From Allodiplogaster sudhausi (Eukaryota; Nematoda; Chromadorea; Rhabditida; Diplogasteridae): 64,000 nucleotides of DNA. This document shows, piece by piece, positions 47,657 to 60,350 of the stretch. The stretch's first letter is position 1; every line of letters begins with the position of its first letter. A model generated the notes under the pieces. It made no database searches. It worked only from the letters and a program-made list of their open reading frames with translations, and was not told the DNA's origin. The stretch is from assembly GCA_945643635.1 (NCBI GenBank), contig CALZFC010000035.1:945001-1009000 (forward strand), written 5' to 3'. The position numbers and the translations under genes are program-made.

Positions 47657-50600
47657 ATGTTTAATTGCTTAAGTGACACATTGACAATGGCAAGGTCACT
47701 AAATCCGCGATTTTATGCAAAATTTAAAAATCAATATAAAATCGCCAGAGGCCATTAAGGAAAAAGTAAAAATGGTTATCATCATTTCTCGACTTGGACT
47801 ATCGATCTGGATAGGTGAGATCAAAATTCTCCAACTTATCTTCAGACGGTTCCCTTGTTAGAAACGCTTGTCGATTATTGACCGGGTTTGCGCGGAGCGG
47901 CGTGGTGGGCGGGGGAGTTGAGATTTTCGAGTGCGGTTTTTTTAGGATGGAAAATGAATATTGGGGCTACGTTATGGTATGGGTTTGGTATTTTTGGGTT
48001 TTGGGTTTAGGGTCGGCGCCAGCGGCCAAAGTTTCAACTTTTCGGCGCGCGCTTGCGCTGGGTTGGCCACTTTGAGCGATTGTATCTTTTGTTTCGGAGA
48101 AGATGGGAAGCTGAAAAAAATAGTCACTGATAGGGCATGTCTTCAAGATTAATAGGTCACAAATTGGGCGAATTCCACCCGAGGGTCTTTGAAGTGGGCG
48201 TGGCCAAAATTTTACCCCCTTTTTTGGCCCTTTTTTGCTCTGTATTTGCTCACTAACTCAAATTTTCAAAATTAACTTTTTCTCTTTCCGACATATATGA
48301 TGTAGTTGTTCACGGCGCATGCACTGATATATACATTGTGGAAAAAAAGACATTGCGTCATATCGATCGAGGGCAAAAACAGGCGGACCCATTTTGTTAG
48401 GAGCGAACCATTGAAAAATCAATACTCGCAGAATAGGGAATGGAGCGGGAAGGCACATACAGAATATTGTTTAGTTTTTGGAGAGCTTTGAAATGAGCCT
48501 ACTCCCGTTTGGCTGGGATTCCGGGAAAGTACCCTAAGGGGGCCGTGAAATGTCAAATTTTTGGGAGGTCATTTCCGCGGCTGTTTTTTCTCGGATGTTG
48601 GAGTTATGGCAACGTGTTATATATCATTCTGTAGCTTTTGCGAAGGTGAACAAATGTCTCATACAAAACTTTTTCATACAACGACGTTTTTGATCTACTT
48701 TTGGTCCGAGAATGTTCAGGCCACTTTATCGACCTTAGCTATCACTGACACTTTTTGGGTCATATTTTTATTCGAATAGAGCCTAAAATTAGCTATCGAA
48801 TGGTATGTCAATCGTCGCAATTAATCCAGGCATATTCGAGATATGAATTATTTTGTGGCTTTTTGGTGCATTTTCATCGCACGCAGATTTTCTTAACGAC
48901 CCAGGTTCGGAGTCGCGCGCGGGCAAACCCTTTTGCGCGTTTTAATTCGACCCCCAATGCAAAGTTCTTAATGCTAGGCGAAGACTCCAAGGGAGATAAT
49001 GGGCAAAGATACTGAAACCAGGTCCCCCCATAGCTCCGCTAGTTAGAAAGTATACTTAGAAACGCTTGTGGTTTATTGACTGGGTTTGCGCGGAGCGGCG
49101 TAGTGGGCGGCGGGGTTGAGATTTTCGAGTGGGGTTTTTTTTAGGAGGTAAATGAATATTGGGGCTACGTTTTGGTAATGGTTTGGGATTTTTCGGTTTT
49201 GGGTTTGGGGGTGGCGCCGGCGGCCAAAGTTGCAACATTTCGGCGCGAGGTTGCGCTGGGTTGGCGACTTTGAGCGTTTGTATCTTTTGTTTCGGAGAAG
49301 ATGGGAAGCTGGAAAAAATAGTGGCAGATAGGGAATGTCTTCAAGATTAATAGGACACAAATTGGGCGAATTCCACATGAGGGTCTTTGAAGTGGGCGTG
49401 GCCAAAGTTTTACCCCGTTTTTTGACCCTTTTTTGCTCTGTATTTGCTCACTAACTCAAATTTTCAAAATTAACTTTTTCTCTTTCCGACATATATGATG
49501 TAGTTTTTCACGGCGCATGCACTGATATATACATTGTGGAAAAAAAGACATTGGGTCATATCGATCGGGGGCAAAAACTGGCGGACCCATTTTGTTAGGA
49601 GCGAACATTTGAAAAATCAATACTCGCAGAATAGGGAATGGAGCGGGAAGGCACATACAGAATATTGTTTAGTTTTTGGAGAGCTTTGAAATGAGCCTAC
49701 TCCCGTTTGGCTGGGATTCCGGGAAAGTACCCTAAGGGGGCCGTGAAATGTCAAATTTTTGGGAGGTCATTTCCGCGGCTGTTTTTTCTCGGATGTTGGA
49801 GTTATGGCAACGTGTTATATATCATTCTGTAGCTTTTGCGAAGGTGAACAAATGTCTCATACAAAACTTTTTCATACAACGACGTTTTTGATCTACTTTT
49901 GGTCCGAGAATGTTCAGGCCACTTTATCGACCTTAGCTATCACTAACACTTTTTGGGGCATATTTTTATTCGAATAGAGCCTAAAATTAGCTATCGAATG
50001 ATAGGTTGATCATCGGTATTGGTTCAGGCATATTCGAGATATGAATTATTTTGTGGCTTTTTGGTACATTTTCATCACACACAGATTTTCTAACGACCCA
50101 GGTTCGGAGTCGCGCGCGGGCAAACCCTTTTGCGCGCTTTTGTGTGAACTCTAATCAAACAAAACCTATGCTAGGACATAGCCAAGACTCCAAGGGAGAT
50201 AATGGGCAAAGATAGGGTTTTTGGGGTCGGCGCCGGCGGCCAAAGTTGCAACTTTTCGGCGCGCGCTTGCGCTGGGTTGGCCACTTTGAGCGTTTGTATC
50301 TTTTGAACGGAGAGGAATTGGGTAATGAAAAAAATATGAGTCGATAGCCCATCTCTTAATTATTAAGATTCCTGGTTGGTTTGTTGATAGTGCCTCAGGG
50401 GTCGCCAGGGGGCGTGGCCAAAATTTGACCCCCTTTTTTGGCCCTTTTTTACTCTGTATTTGCTCACTTTCTCAAAATCTGTACCTGCGCTTTCGCTGCT
50501 TTCGACATATATCATGTATTTTTGGACGGCGCATCGACTGATCTATTGACCAGGTCCTGAAGTTGCCTAGATCAATAGATACGAGGCAAAAACAGGCCGA

Positions 50601-52557
50601 CCCATTTTGTTAGGAGCGAACCTTTGAAAAATCAATACTCGGAGATTAGGGATTGGAGCGGGATGGGACATTCAGAATATTGAACAGTTTTACGAGAGCT
50701 TTGAAATGAGCCTACTCCCGTTTGGCAGGGATTCCGGGAAAGTACCCTAAGGGGGCCGTGAAATGTCAAATTTTTGGGAGGCCCTTTCCGTGGCTGTTTT
50801 TTCTCGGATGTTGGAGTTATGGCAACGTGTTATATATCATTCTGTAGCTTTTGCGAAGGCGAACAAATATCTCATACAACAGGTTTGATATTTCGATGTT
50901 TTTGATCTACTTTTGGGGTCAGAATGTTCAGGCCACTTTTTCGACCTTAGCTATCACTGACACTTTTTGGGGCATATTTTTATTAAGATAGAGCCTAAAA
51001 TTAGCTATCGAATGGTATGTTGGTCGTCAAGATTCGTTCAGTTATATTCGAGATATGAATTATTTTGTGGCTTTTTGGTACATTTTCATCGCACGCAGAT
51101 TTTCTAACGACCCAGGTTGGGAGTCGCGCGCGGGCAAACCCTTTTGCGCGCTTTTATATGACCCCCAATGCAAAGATTAAAATGCTAGGACATAGCGCGC
51201 ACTCCAAGGGAGATAATGGGCAAAAATACTGAAACCAGGTCCCCCCATAGCTCCGCTAGTTAGAGAATGTACTTAGAAACGCTTGTGATTTATTTACCGG
51301 GTTTGCGCGGAGCGGCGTGGTGGGCGGTGGGGGTGAGATTTTGGGGTGCGGTTTTTTTAGGATGGAAAATGAATATTGGGGCTACGTTTTGGTATCGGTT
51401 TGGTATTTTTGGGTTTTGGTTTTGGGGTCGGCGCCGGCGGCCAAAGTTTCAACTTTTCGGCGCGCGCTTGCGCTGGGTTGGCCACTTTGAGCGTTTGCAT
51501 CTTTTGTTTCGGAGAAGATGGGAAGCTGGAAAAAATAGTAGTTGATAGAGCATGTCTTTAAGATTAATAGGACACAAATTGGGCGAATTCCACATGAGGG
51601 TCTTTGAAGTGGGCGTGGCCAAAGTTTTACCCCGTTTTTTGACCCTTTTTTGCTCTGTATTTGCTCACTAACTCAAATTTTCAAAATTAACTTTTTCTCT
51701 TTCCGACATATATGATGTAGTTTTTCACGGCGCATGCACTGATATATACATTGTGGAAAAAAAGACATTGCGTCATATCGATCGAGGGCAAAAACAGGCG
51801 GACCCATTTTGTTAGGAGCGAACCATTGAAAAATCAATACTCGCAGAATAGGGAATGGAGCGGGAAGGCACATACAGAATATTGTTTAGTTTTTGGAGAG
51901 CTTTGAAATGAGCCTACTCCCGTTTGGCTGGGATTCCGGGAAAGTACCCTAAGGGGGCCGTGAAATGTCAAATTTTTGGGAGGTCATTTCCGCGGCTGTT
52001 TTTTCTCGGATGTTGGAGTTATGGCAACGTGTTATATATCATTCTGTAGCTTTTGCGAAGGTGAACAAATGTCTCATACAAAACTTTTTCATACAACGAC
52101 GTTTTTGATCTACTTTTGGTCCGAGAATGTTCAGGCCACTTTATCGACCTTAGCTATCACTGACACTTTTTGGGTCATATTTTTATTCGAATAGAGCCTA
52201 AAATTAGCTATCGAATGATAGGTTGAAAGTCGGACTTGGTTTAGTCATATTCGAGATATGAATGATTTTGTGGCTTTTTGGTGCATTTTCATCGCACGCA
52301 GATTTTCTTAACGACCCAGGTTCGGAGTCGCGTGCGGGCAAACCCTTTTGCGCGTTTTAATTCGACCCCCAATGCAAAGTTCTTAATGCTAGGACATAGC
52401 GAAGACTCCAAGGGAGATAATGGGCAAAGATACTGAAACCAGGTCCCCCCATAGCTCCGCTAGTTGTTAACATTGCACATTGAAAGTGAAAATATGTAGT
52501 TGAATCAGATGACTGGTAAGAATTGGGATCAGAATATCTTCACTTATTCAACGCCGC

Positions 52558-54389
52558 TCACGACGCAACGGTCACTTCTCTGTTTCCTATGAATAAAGCC
52601 TTCAACCATCCGAAAAGAGCGTGCCTAAAAGTACGTATGTATGCTCCACGACTTCTGGGAGTGGTATTCTTGCTTGCTTCTTATTTTGATATATATTTGT
52701 AAAATGTTTCCTTCAATTCTTCCAGTAAATTGTTGCGTGAATATGTTAAACTAAAAATTAGAAAATTATTTTCGTTCTCTTCAATTTCTATCTCATTGTC
52801 CGACCGATAGTCTTTAACGACGGCGAGAACGACGACGGCGTCTTTAACGACGGCGAGAACGAGGCCGGGAAGATCGGGAAGAGCATCGAGACGAGGCCGG
52901 GCGGGATGTTCAGACGGATGCCGAGGAGAGGGAAGCCGATCGCCAGCACTTCCGGTGCGTAGATGCACAGGATTGGCGCGAGGAGCTCAAGACAATTAAT
53001 TATGATGGTCAGACGAATCAGTCAATGTGCAAGGCTCCAGTATCGCAATAGTCTTAAATTTTTCGGTAAACAGGTAGAGCGATCAATAAACCGGACGATT
53101 GATAGGCTATACACTCTCCATCATATTTAGGAGAAATAATTAAAAATGACAAATAAGACCTGGAGAACGAGCGCGAGGAAGAGCTGGAATTGCATGCTCG
53201 CCATGCGCTTGCTGCGAATGTCGCCGCGCACCTTAATAGATCGAATATCTTCTCATTTCCTTTAGTAACTTACTCATTTATTACCGATTGATCTACCTTA
53301 TTGATCGCGCGAACAATGGAGTACGACCAGAAGACGACGGCGAGCAGCTGAGTGTACGTCTGACCAAGAAGCCAGCCATACGCGACGGCTGCCAGCGGAT
53401 CTTTCATGCCCTATATATTAAAAGAAATGTTCTTCTCTAATTTTCTATATTAATTTTGTGATCTACTACTCATAGTTTGCGAAATACATGCAAAATTATA
53501 AGATGATAAGACTATCTCTTGAGCCTAGCAGCGAATGAGTCACCACTTCACCTGATTGTACATGAAGGATGAATGGCGAAATGAAGGAGAGTGATTCTGA
53601 AAGATGTCGCGAGTCAGATTCGCGACAACTTCTTCCGTCGGGACGTAACCAACGTTAATTGAATATCGATCGAGATGTGATCGAATTTGGTAATATTGTC
53701 CGTAAAAAAGTACATTCCCGCTATTGACCTTAATTATGACGCAGCTTATACTCCATGAAACGACGTCGGCAGCCAGGAGAGCTGCGAGCGCTGATCGTGT
53801 CTCGAGGAATTTGCTCTTGGAAGGTCTGCAAGATGCAAAATCTTCTATCGATGAATCGGAACATTGTTATAAACGCTGCTTTACCACTTGGAAAACATTT
53901 AAACTTATTTACATCGGAAAGTACTCTGACTTGCATACAAGAACGTAGCGATACATGAAGCAATAGGCGAGCAGCTGAATAGTCACCGAGTGAGTCGCGC
54001 CGTAGTTGCCGTGACCCCATCTATGTACATGTTTATATCGCTAATTATCATATCGCTAAACGAGATTATGTAGTACTTGTAGTTGCCGATGTGCACGCCA
54101 CTCTTGGTCAGCGCCAAGACGATCATCAATACATTGGCTACCAACGCCGTGCCTATGTGACAAGTGATAACGCAAGCATTTGTTTGTGTAAACGAGTAAG
54201 AAAAAACTGATAATCAAAATATAAAATATTTTTTCAATGTATATAAATATATATATAACGCATATTGATTTAAAAAAATAGAATGAATGGCTAATAACAA
54301 TGTAAAAAAATTATCTCCACACAAATGCTCGTCGTCTCGACGAAAGAAATGACGTAAGGCACGCTTGCAGAGATGTCCAGTACTGCCAT
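52558..54389 (-). pseudogene. Str-type chemoreceptor pseudogene
   Basis: Coding order: 54389-54323, 54152-54067 (truncated), 54020-53931, 53825-53552, 53410-53297, 53231-53160, 52985-52805, 52624-52558. It aligns exon by exon with the intact gene at 58172-60244. Lesions: the end of TM1-TM2 exon 2 and the whole next exon are deleted at about 54021-54067. The acceptor after TM4 is changed from AAG to AAC (near 53661), so that intron can only be read through. Exon 52805-52985 is 17 nt longer than its homologue because a segment around GTCTTTAACGACGGCGAG was duplicated, shifting frame just before the terminal DYR motif. Recognisable parts include VHIGNYKYYIISF and QFQLFLALVLQ. Confidence 0.85.
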
Positions 54390-55552
54390 GCTAAGGAAAT
54401 ACAGTATTTTATGGACCTTATAATAAATAGTATTATGTATTTATGCAGACAATCGACAATTTATTTGGTGAGAAGACTACAAAATTCAGGAAAAATCATT
54501 ACATTTTTAAATAGAGTTTGACTAATGACAGAGATAAGCGCATAAATTTGGAGCATGAATCAAACAAATATTCTCAGAATCGGTGTGATTATGAATCAAA
54601 ACAGAGCAAATGAACAAGAACTAAGTCGAGTCCATACTTTACTCATAAGATAGTTGATATTTTTCCCACGCCGTACGTCTCACGAGAATGTTAATATATG
54701 TATGCTGTGGATTGTATTGTTCGTCTGCCACACAAGAAAACATCTATCTTTGTGTCTCTCGCATACATGGAAAGAGAGAGAGACAGATGTTTCAATGTCT
54801 GAAAGATAGACGCGCCAAGAATCGTTCAAACAACACATATAGCCGTAATGTAAATCGCTGGATGTGCGAATAAATATGCTGCCTAGCTCTCGTGGAAAGG
54901 TGATTCAAACATAAGTGGTGAATGGGGAAGATTTTGATGAGGGCGGAAATCTACCGTAATCTCTGCGCATACAAGGCTCATTGAAGACGCCCACTGTAAC
55001 AAGGAAGAATAAGATAGCTCTTCAGCATAAGCTTTAGTAAGTCGTGAATGTGTTGCATCATGACACGCATATGATACGATACATAACATCATCTCTTGTT
55101 TGCGTTGTTAATTTAAGCAATACAAGATAAGATTACTATTATTGCATGAATTCTTGGCATTAGAACATACACCGAATAGATCTCTGAATATGTAGAAATC
55201 CTTCAAAAATATAATATTTCGCGGAATTAAGAACTCTACCGGATAAGTGAAGTGGATTTACGACACATCTGCTTGGAACAAGATAGATATGTAGATAGGA
55301 GATTAAGATTAGCTAGCGATCCTGATGCATTCCTTCAAATAGCGAACAATTAGACGCACCATACTTCTTATATTGTTATACAACATGCATACATATAAAA
55401 GTAATAATATCTTTAACAAAAATAATTAATTTTTCAACACGAAAACCGCAATATAAAAAATAAGATCCTCATCAACAAGTTGTAATATGGTGAGCGTTTA
55501 AAAAAGAGTGAACAAGCGATTCCGAAGTATGAATCCGATCAAATTTTACTAT
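54390..55552. other. AT-rich spacer between the Str and C6-like pseudogenes
   Basis: No gene. It is largely homologous to 60250-61912, for example 55311-55385 against 61676-61750, as part of the larger duplicated block. Confidence 0.6.
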
Positions 55553-56175
55553 TTATAGTGCGCATATTAGGTCTGCAAATGGCAAACTCGTTATAGTTTG
55601 CCACGTTCTTGATGGAATGTCGCACTCAAGATTCTCAAAAGTCAAACCAGTCGACGCAGGCATTCCACCTCCCGGTCTTAAAGTTCTTATTGAAAAACAT
55701 TAGCTAAAAAAATATATACATATATCTCCTAGACATATAAATATTTGGTTATCAAAAAGTTAACAACATACGGAATGATGTACATCAATGAACCAGGCGG
55801 GCACTCGTATCGCATCTGATTGCACGATGGCGCCTAAATTCTTGGAACTCGTTTCCCCTTGTCAGATCTCTAACTTCAATTATTCAATTTAAAAAAAAAA
55901 GCTTACTGGGACGATCATCGGTGGTGTGCACATGAGTCATGGGGGAACGCATTGAAATATAGCCGCAGGATTTGGGCAAACGGTGCATGGGGTTGCTCAA
56001 TCATTACCGAAATCTTCGTCATAAGCGCAAAATTTAACTTAAAACGATTACTCGTATAATTTACGGATTCCTAAGAAAACATGTGTACTAACATAAGAAC
56101 TTTTCAAATGGCACACTTACTTGTAGGTGTTGTAGTCGTAGTAATTCAAGCCAACCTCGTAGGCAAGCAAGCATT
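55553..56175 (-). pseudogene. C6-like secreted protein pseudogene
   Basis: Four exons correspond to the intact gene at 61913-62697. Exon 1 (56121 to about 56175) has lost the start and signal peptide and contains an in-frame TGA before the Thr-rich linker. Exon 2 (55907-55995) has TGA where the intact gene has Leu (PP then stop). Exons 3 (55772-55833, SCNQMRYECPPGS) and 4 (55553-55676, LECDIPSRTW) are still open and keep their splice sites. Confidence 0.8.
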
Positions 56176-58171
56176 AGCGGAACTCTCTTAATGTTTTTTC
56201 TTTGTTAACAAAATTTAGTTGTAAAATTACAAAGCTTTTCATGGAATTCACTTAAATAATGCGAGAATACATAAAAATGCTAATATAACGAGTATGTCTG
56301 TTACCGTATATGATTCTCCGGCGGGGCGAATCGAGTAAATGTTACATATGTATACGGCATGGCAAGCATGTACTGACTGCTGTATATCCTTGGCATACTT
56401 TAGATGAGACTGATTATAATTGTAGGAAGGCAAGGCATGATAGACAACCCATACATGTATTGTTTTTTAATGTGTCCCACTACTGTTATAGCTCGGGAGC
56501 AAGCCGAATGACCAATCGTCTGGCGAGTGTTCCACACGCCCATCGGGAGTTATAGGGATGGAAAAATCGCTTTTGGCTAATTGAGAAGCTATCGTAATCA
56601 TGAAGTGTTAGCACTAGTAATCGAAATGGAGGCGAGAGATGGAACACAATAAAATAATAAATTTTTGGCAAACAGGGAAAATAAAATTTTAATAGAGTAC
56701 ATGAAGTTGCTTAATCATTACACGAACCGTGTCGTTAGAGCGATAACGTTGTGTCCAAGTCAAGGGACTTCTGAACATATTTTAGCTCATAATAGACACA
56801 CATACAAATGTCAAAATACACAATGGGAAGGGCGGGGTTATGTAAGCAAGTCAACACAGATGGGCTTATAAACAACTGGCGTTTGCTTCAACTGCCCGAG
56901 GTGCGTTCCACCCTCGCAAAGCCGGTTTGCGCTCGGCTTTCTAGTCGACTTATGTACATATGTGTAATACGCGAGAAACGCCTTTCCGATTCCTTTCTGC
57001 TCACCGCTGGTCTGCATTACCGTAACAAAAAAGCCATGAAAAAGCTGAACATGAGCTTCGGCATAAATAAGCTGCCGCTTACTGGATGACATCAATCTCA
57101 TTGTCAGACGAACTCGTTATGTGGAAAATGCTAATTTTGATTCTCTAATTACAATTTTTATTTACGTGACTCAAATTATAGGAAAGTTCTCTAATCCTTC
57201 ACCATAAAACGTTGTTGGCCATCGAAATGTATTTTTTTTTATAATAAGACGTTGTTATTTTAGTCCACTTTACTGTAATTCACTGTAGAGACGAGGGAAG
57301 GATTGGCGTATCACTGATTTATCTCCGGGAACCAGAACAACATCAGGTCAACAATGACAGAAGCAACCGCCCACGAAGAGCCTGGGAGAGGAGACTGACC
57401 AAGAATGGGACTGGAATGGCACTCGGTTATGATATTTAGGGAAGGTAGGATGGAAAGGCCGATGAAAGACATTTTCAGAGATTCTGAAGAAGCAGATGAA
57501 GTCACTCGATGACCACGCAATGCCGGCAGGTAGCTGTTCGAAAGTGTAGAGACAACATAGACAGAGAAAGATCGATAGAGAAAAAGTTTTTTTATTATAA
57601 TTAAATGTCAGTGCAAACAGAAAAGGGACCCTCAAAGGGTTGCATTCAATGGGGAGCTTCTTTCGGTGGACCAGACTCCTTGGAAGCAGGCGCGGCGGAA
57701 CGGCTGATCTACGCCGCCCGTGCAGTGCCTTCATGATTATGCTAGATCCTGGACGGTCCCACCTTGACGACGAGTCTTTTTTTATAAATGGGGCACAAAA
57801 ATAGTATATGTATGCCCTATTTTCACGATTAGTAGCCCCGTTGTACAATTTTTTCAATACCTTTGCGAGGGAGGTGCACTATTGGTACTATTTTTCAATG
57901 TGGTACACCAAAAGTTTGATAGCAACATTTTATTCTTTAAAAAAGAACAATAGCTCGTCTCCAATGCAATCATCACTGGAAAGACTTTTACCACAGAACG
58001 AGGGTGCTGTTGGAGAGGGAGGGGTCTAATATAAGGAGGAAGAAGATGACTAATTGAGAAGACGAACAGATGTTTTCCTATTGTAAAGCATTACACGTTA
58101 AAAGTGAAAGGAGATGAATGGAACGATTGGTAGCAGCTGGGATCGGAATGTCCTCACTGGCTATTCACCGT
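56176..58171. other. Spacer; no gene recognised
   Basis: Mostly AT-rich. Two more GC-balanced stretches (about 56870-57080 and 57300-57760) have open frames up to 169 codons but no motif, no consistent splice chain and no paralogue in the window. A (T)n tract sits near 57230. I make no call. Confidence 0.5.
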
Positions 58172-60244
58172 TCACGACGCAGCGGTTAGTTCTCTGTTTC
58201 CTCTGAGTAAAGCCCTGGACCATCCGACAAGAGCGTGCCTAAAAGTATGTTAGTATGCTCAACGACTTCTGGGATTGAGTGGTATTCTTGCTTCATAATT
58301 TTTTTTTCATTTGAAAAGAGTTTGCTTTCAAAATTACGAGTAAGTTGTTGCTCGAATGGATGTAACCTAAAATTAGCTTTAATGTTTTTGTTCTCTTTAA
58401 TTTCTATTTCAGACCGATAATCCTTAACAACGGCGAGAACGACGACGGCGTCGAATGCAGGGAAGATCGGGAAGAGCATCGAGACGATGCCGGGCGGGAT
58501 GTTCAGGCGGATGCCGAGGAGCGGAAAGCCGATCGCCAGCACTTCCGGTGCATAGATGCAGAGGATCGGCGCGAGCAGCTCAAGACAATTAATTAAGATT
58601 GTCAGACGAATCAGTCAGTGTGTAAAGTTATAGTAATACTATATTCAGAGATTCTTCGATAGATCGATCATATTTATGGTTAGCAGAAAAAAGTGTAAAT
58701 GACAAATAAGACCTGAAGAACGAGCGCGAGGAAGAGCTGGAATTGCATGCTCGCCATGCGCTTGCTGCGAATGTCGCCGCGCACCTCAATCGATCGATTA
58801 TGTTTCCTTAAGTTACTTGTTTAGATTGATCTACCTTATTGATCGCGCGAACAATGGAGTACGACCAGAAGACGACGGCGAGCAGCTGAGTGCACGTCTG
58901 ACCAAGAAGCCAGCCACACGCGATGGCTGCCAGCGGATCTCTCATGCCCTATACATTAAAAGAAATGTTCTTCTCGAATTTTCTATATTAATTTTGTGAT
59001 CTACCACTCATATTTTGCAAAAATACATGCAAAATTATAAGAATAATACACATCTCTTGAGTCTGGCAGCGAATGAGTCACCACTTCACCTGATTGTACA
59101 TGAAGGACGAATGGTGAAATGAAGGAAAGTTTGGCTGAAAGATGTCGCGAGTCAGATTCGCGACAACTTCTTCCGTCGGGACGTAGCCAACCTTAATTGA
59201 ATATCGATCGAGATGTGATCGAAATTGGAAACATTGTTTGTAAAAAAAAGTACATTCCATCTATTGACCTTAACCATGACGCAGCTTATACTCCATGAAA
59301 CGACGTAGGCAGCTAGGAGAGCTGCGAGCGCTGATCGCGTCTCTAGGAGCTTGCTCTTGGAAGGTCTGCAACATGCAAAATCTTCTATCGATGAATCATA
59401 CATTGTTATAAGCGCTGCTTTACCACTTGGAATACATTTAAAGATATGTACATTGGTAAGTACTCTGACTTGCATAGAAGCACGTAGCGATACATGAAGC
59501 AATAGGCGAGCAGCTGAATAGTGACCGAGTGAGTAGCGCCATAGATGCCGTGACCCCATCTACATATTTATACCGCTAATTATTATCTCCCTAATCAATT
59601 ATCCTTTTTTTAATTGGTAAATGTATGTCTTTGTTAAAAAGAAAAGTTGTGATTCGCCAACTCGAGATAGACCGCGCCGCTCATGAACATGAACCATGAG
59701 CCGTTCAGAACGCCGGAAACCTTTATTAAAAATGTTAATAAATAAATTAATTAATTAATTTAACAAAAATATTTAAAAAAAAAAAAAGTAGAGCTATATT
59801 CGCACCGGTCGAAAGAGCAAACAGAGCACGCTGAAAAAGACGTCATGTACGGCGAACGAGATTATGTAATACTTGTAGTTGCCGATGTGCACGCCACTCT
59901 TGGTCATCGCCAGGAAGATCAACAGCACATTGGCTACTAGTGCCGTGTCTATGATAAGGCATTATAGACATCATTGGTATCATCATAGACATACATCATC
60001 ATAGATATCTATTTAGATATATCTAGAGGAAGGCAAGCATTTTCGTTTACTTGAGCATTTATGTAAAATATGTATATAATTACTATCAAAATTCAGATAT
60101 GATAATATTTTTTCAACATAAAAATAAATGGATAATAATCTATTGACAATTACAAAAAAAGAAAGATACAAAAATGATCTCCTCACAAATGCTCGTCGAC
60201 TCGACGACAGAAATGACGTTGAGCGAACGTTCCGAGATGTCCAT
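58172..60244 (-). CDS. Nematode Str-type seven-transmembrane chemoreceptor
   Basis: Ten exons in coding order: 60244-60187, 59948-59806, 59720-59662, 59559-59470, 59365-59269, 59191-59090, 58948-58835, 58784-58713, 58578-58415, 58238-58172. They sum to 966 nt (321 aa), the usual size for the family, with all junctions GT-AG and all phases consistent. Features in order: hydrophobic TM1, then GVHIGNYKYYIISF (the Str hallmark between TM1 and TM2), THSVTIQLLAY with FMYRYVLLCK at TM3, TM4, the loop YVPTEEVVANL, TM5, MASMQFQLFLALVLQ at TM6, TM7 ending FDAVVVLAVVKDYR, and a short tail. Str receptors are expressed mostly in chemosensory neurons; the ligand cannot be inferred. The last exon is supported by the pseudogene copy, which keeps the same frame and stop. 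Confidence 0.88.
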
Positions 60245-60279
60245 TGCTCCGATTCTGATGCAATCAATTGTGCACTTTA

Positions 60280-60350
60280 TAGAACTTATCTTAGCACTAC
60301 AAATGTATACAGTAGAACTTATCTTAGCACTACAAATGTATACAGACAAT
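60280..60350. repeat. Two-copy 31-bp direct repeat
   Basis: AGAACTTATCTTAGCACTAC followed by AAATGTATACA occurs twice in a row just upstream of the Str gene start. It lies outside the coding exons and is absent from the pseudogene copy as far as I can align. Confidence 0.7.

Larger units (their letters stand above)
46530..47857. mobile_element. 1.33-kb foldback transposon inserted in the tandem array
   Basis: Arms of about 580 bp (46530 to about 47110, and about 47270 to 47857) are inverted copies, beginning CAAGGGAACC and ending GGTTCCCTTG. A TTA lies on each side (46527-46529 and 47858-47860). Neighbouring units have a single TTA at this spot, so they act as empty sites and show a 3-bp target duplication. 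The central 160 bp has a short open frame (about 47148-47267, +) reading VDYLSEFLLRKQFG and on, which resembles the tail of IS1595/Merlin-type transposases. A 3-bp TTA target duplication fits PIF/Harbinger better, so the superfamily is open. Confidence 0.85.
44108..52465 (+). repeat. Tandem array of about six 1.2-kb units
   Basis: Units begin TTAGAGTGTATACTTAGAAA and end CATAGCTCCGCTAG. Starts are at 44108, 45311, 46514 (interrupted by a transposon until 47858), 49043, about 50212 (5' part deleted) and 51260. Full units are about 1200 bp. Two sequence types exist. Units 1, 2 and 5 share GGCGCATCGACTGATC; units 3, 4 and 6 share GGCGCATGCACTGATA. Blocks of near identity end abruptly, as in unequal exchange. 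Shared landmarks are a GC-rich GGCGCGCGCTTGCGCTGG motif and GGGGCGTGGCC. Short ORFs recur only because the DNA recurs. I see no coding signal. Confidence 0.92.

Noticed and set aside
44108..52465. CRISPR-like or rDNA array
   Set aside because: Units are 1.2 kb with no short-repeat/spacer structure and no rRNA-like sequence. The organism is eukaryotic.
57348..57857. 169-codon minus ORF
   Set aside because: It has no motif, signal peptide or membrane pattern, no homologous copy in the window, and a second overlapping frame is equally open.
59152..59559. 135-codon minus ORF running through TM3-TM4 of the Str gene into a different frame
   Set aside because: It reads through the intron 59192-59268. 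Splicing there restores the conserved YVPTEEVV loop in frame.
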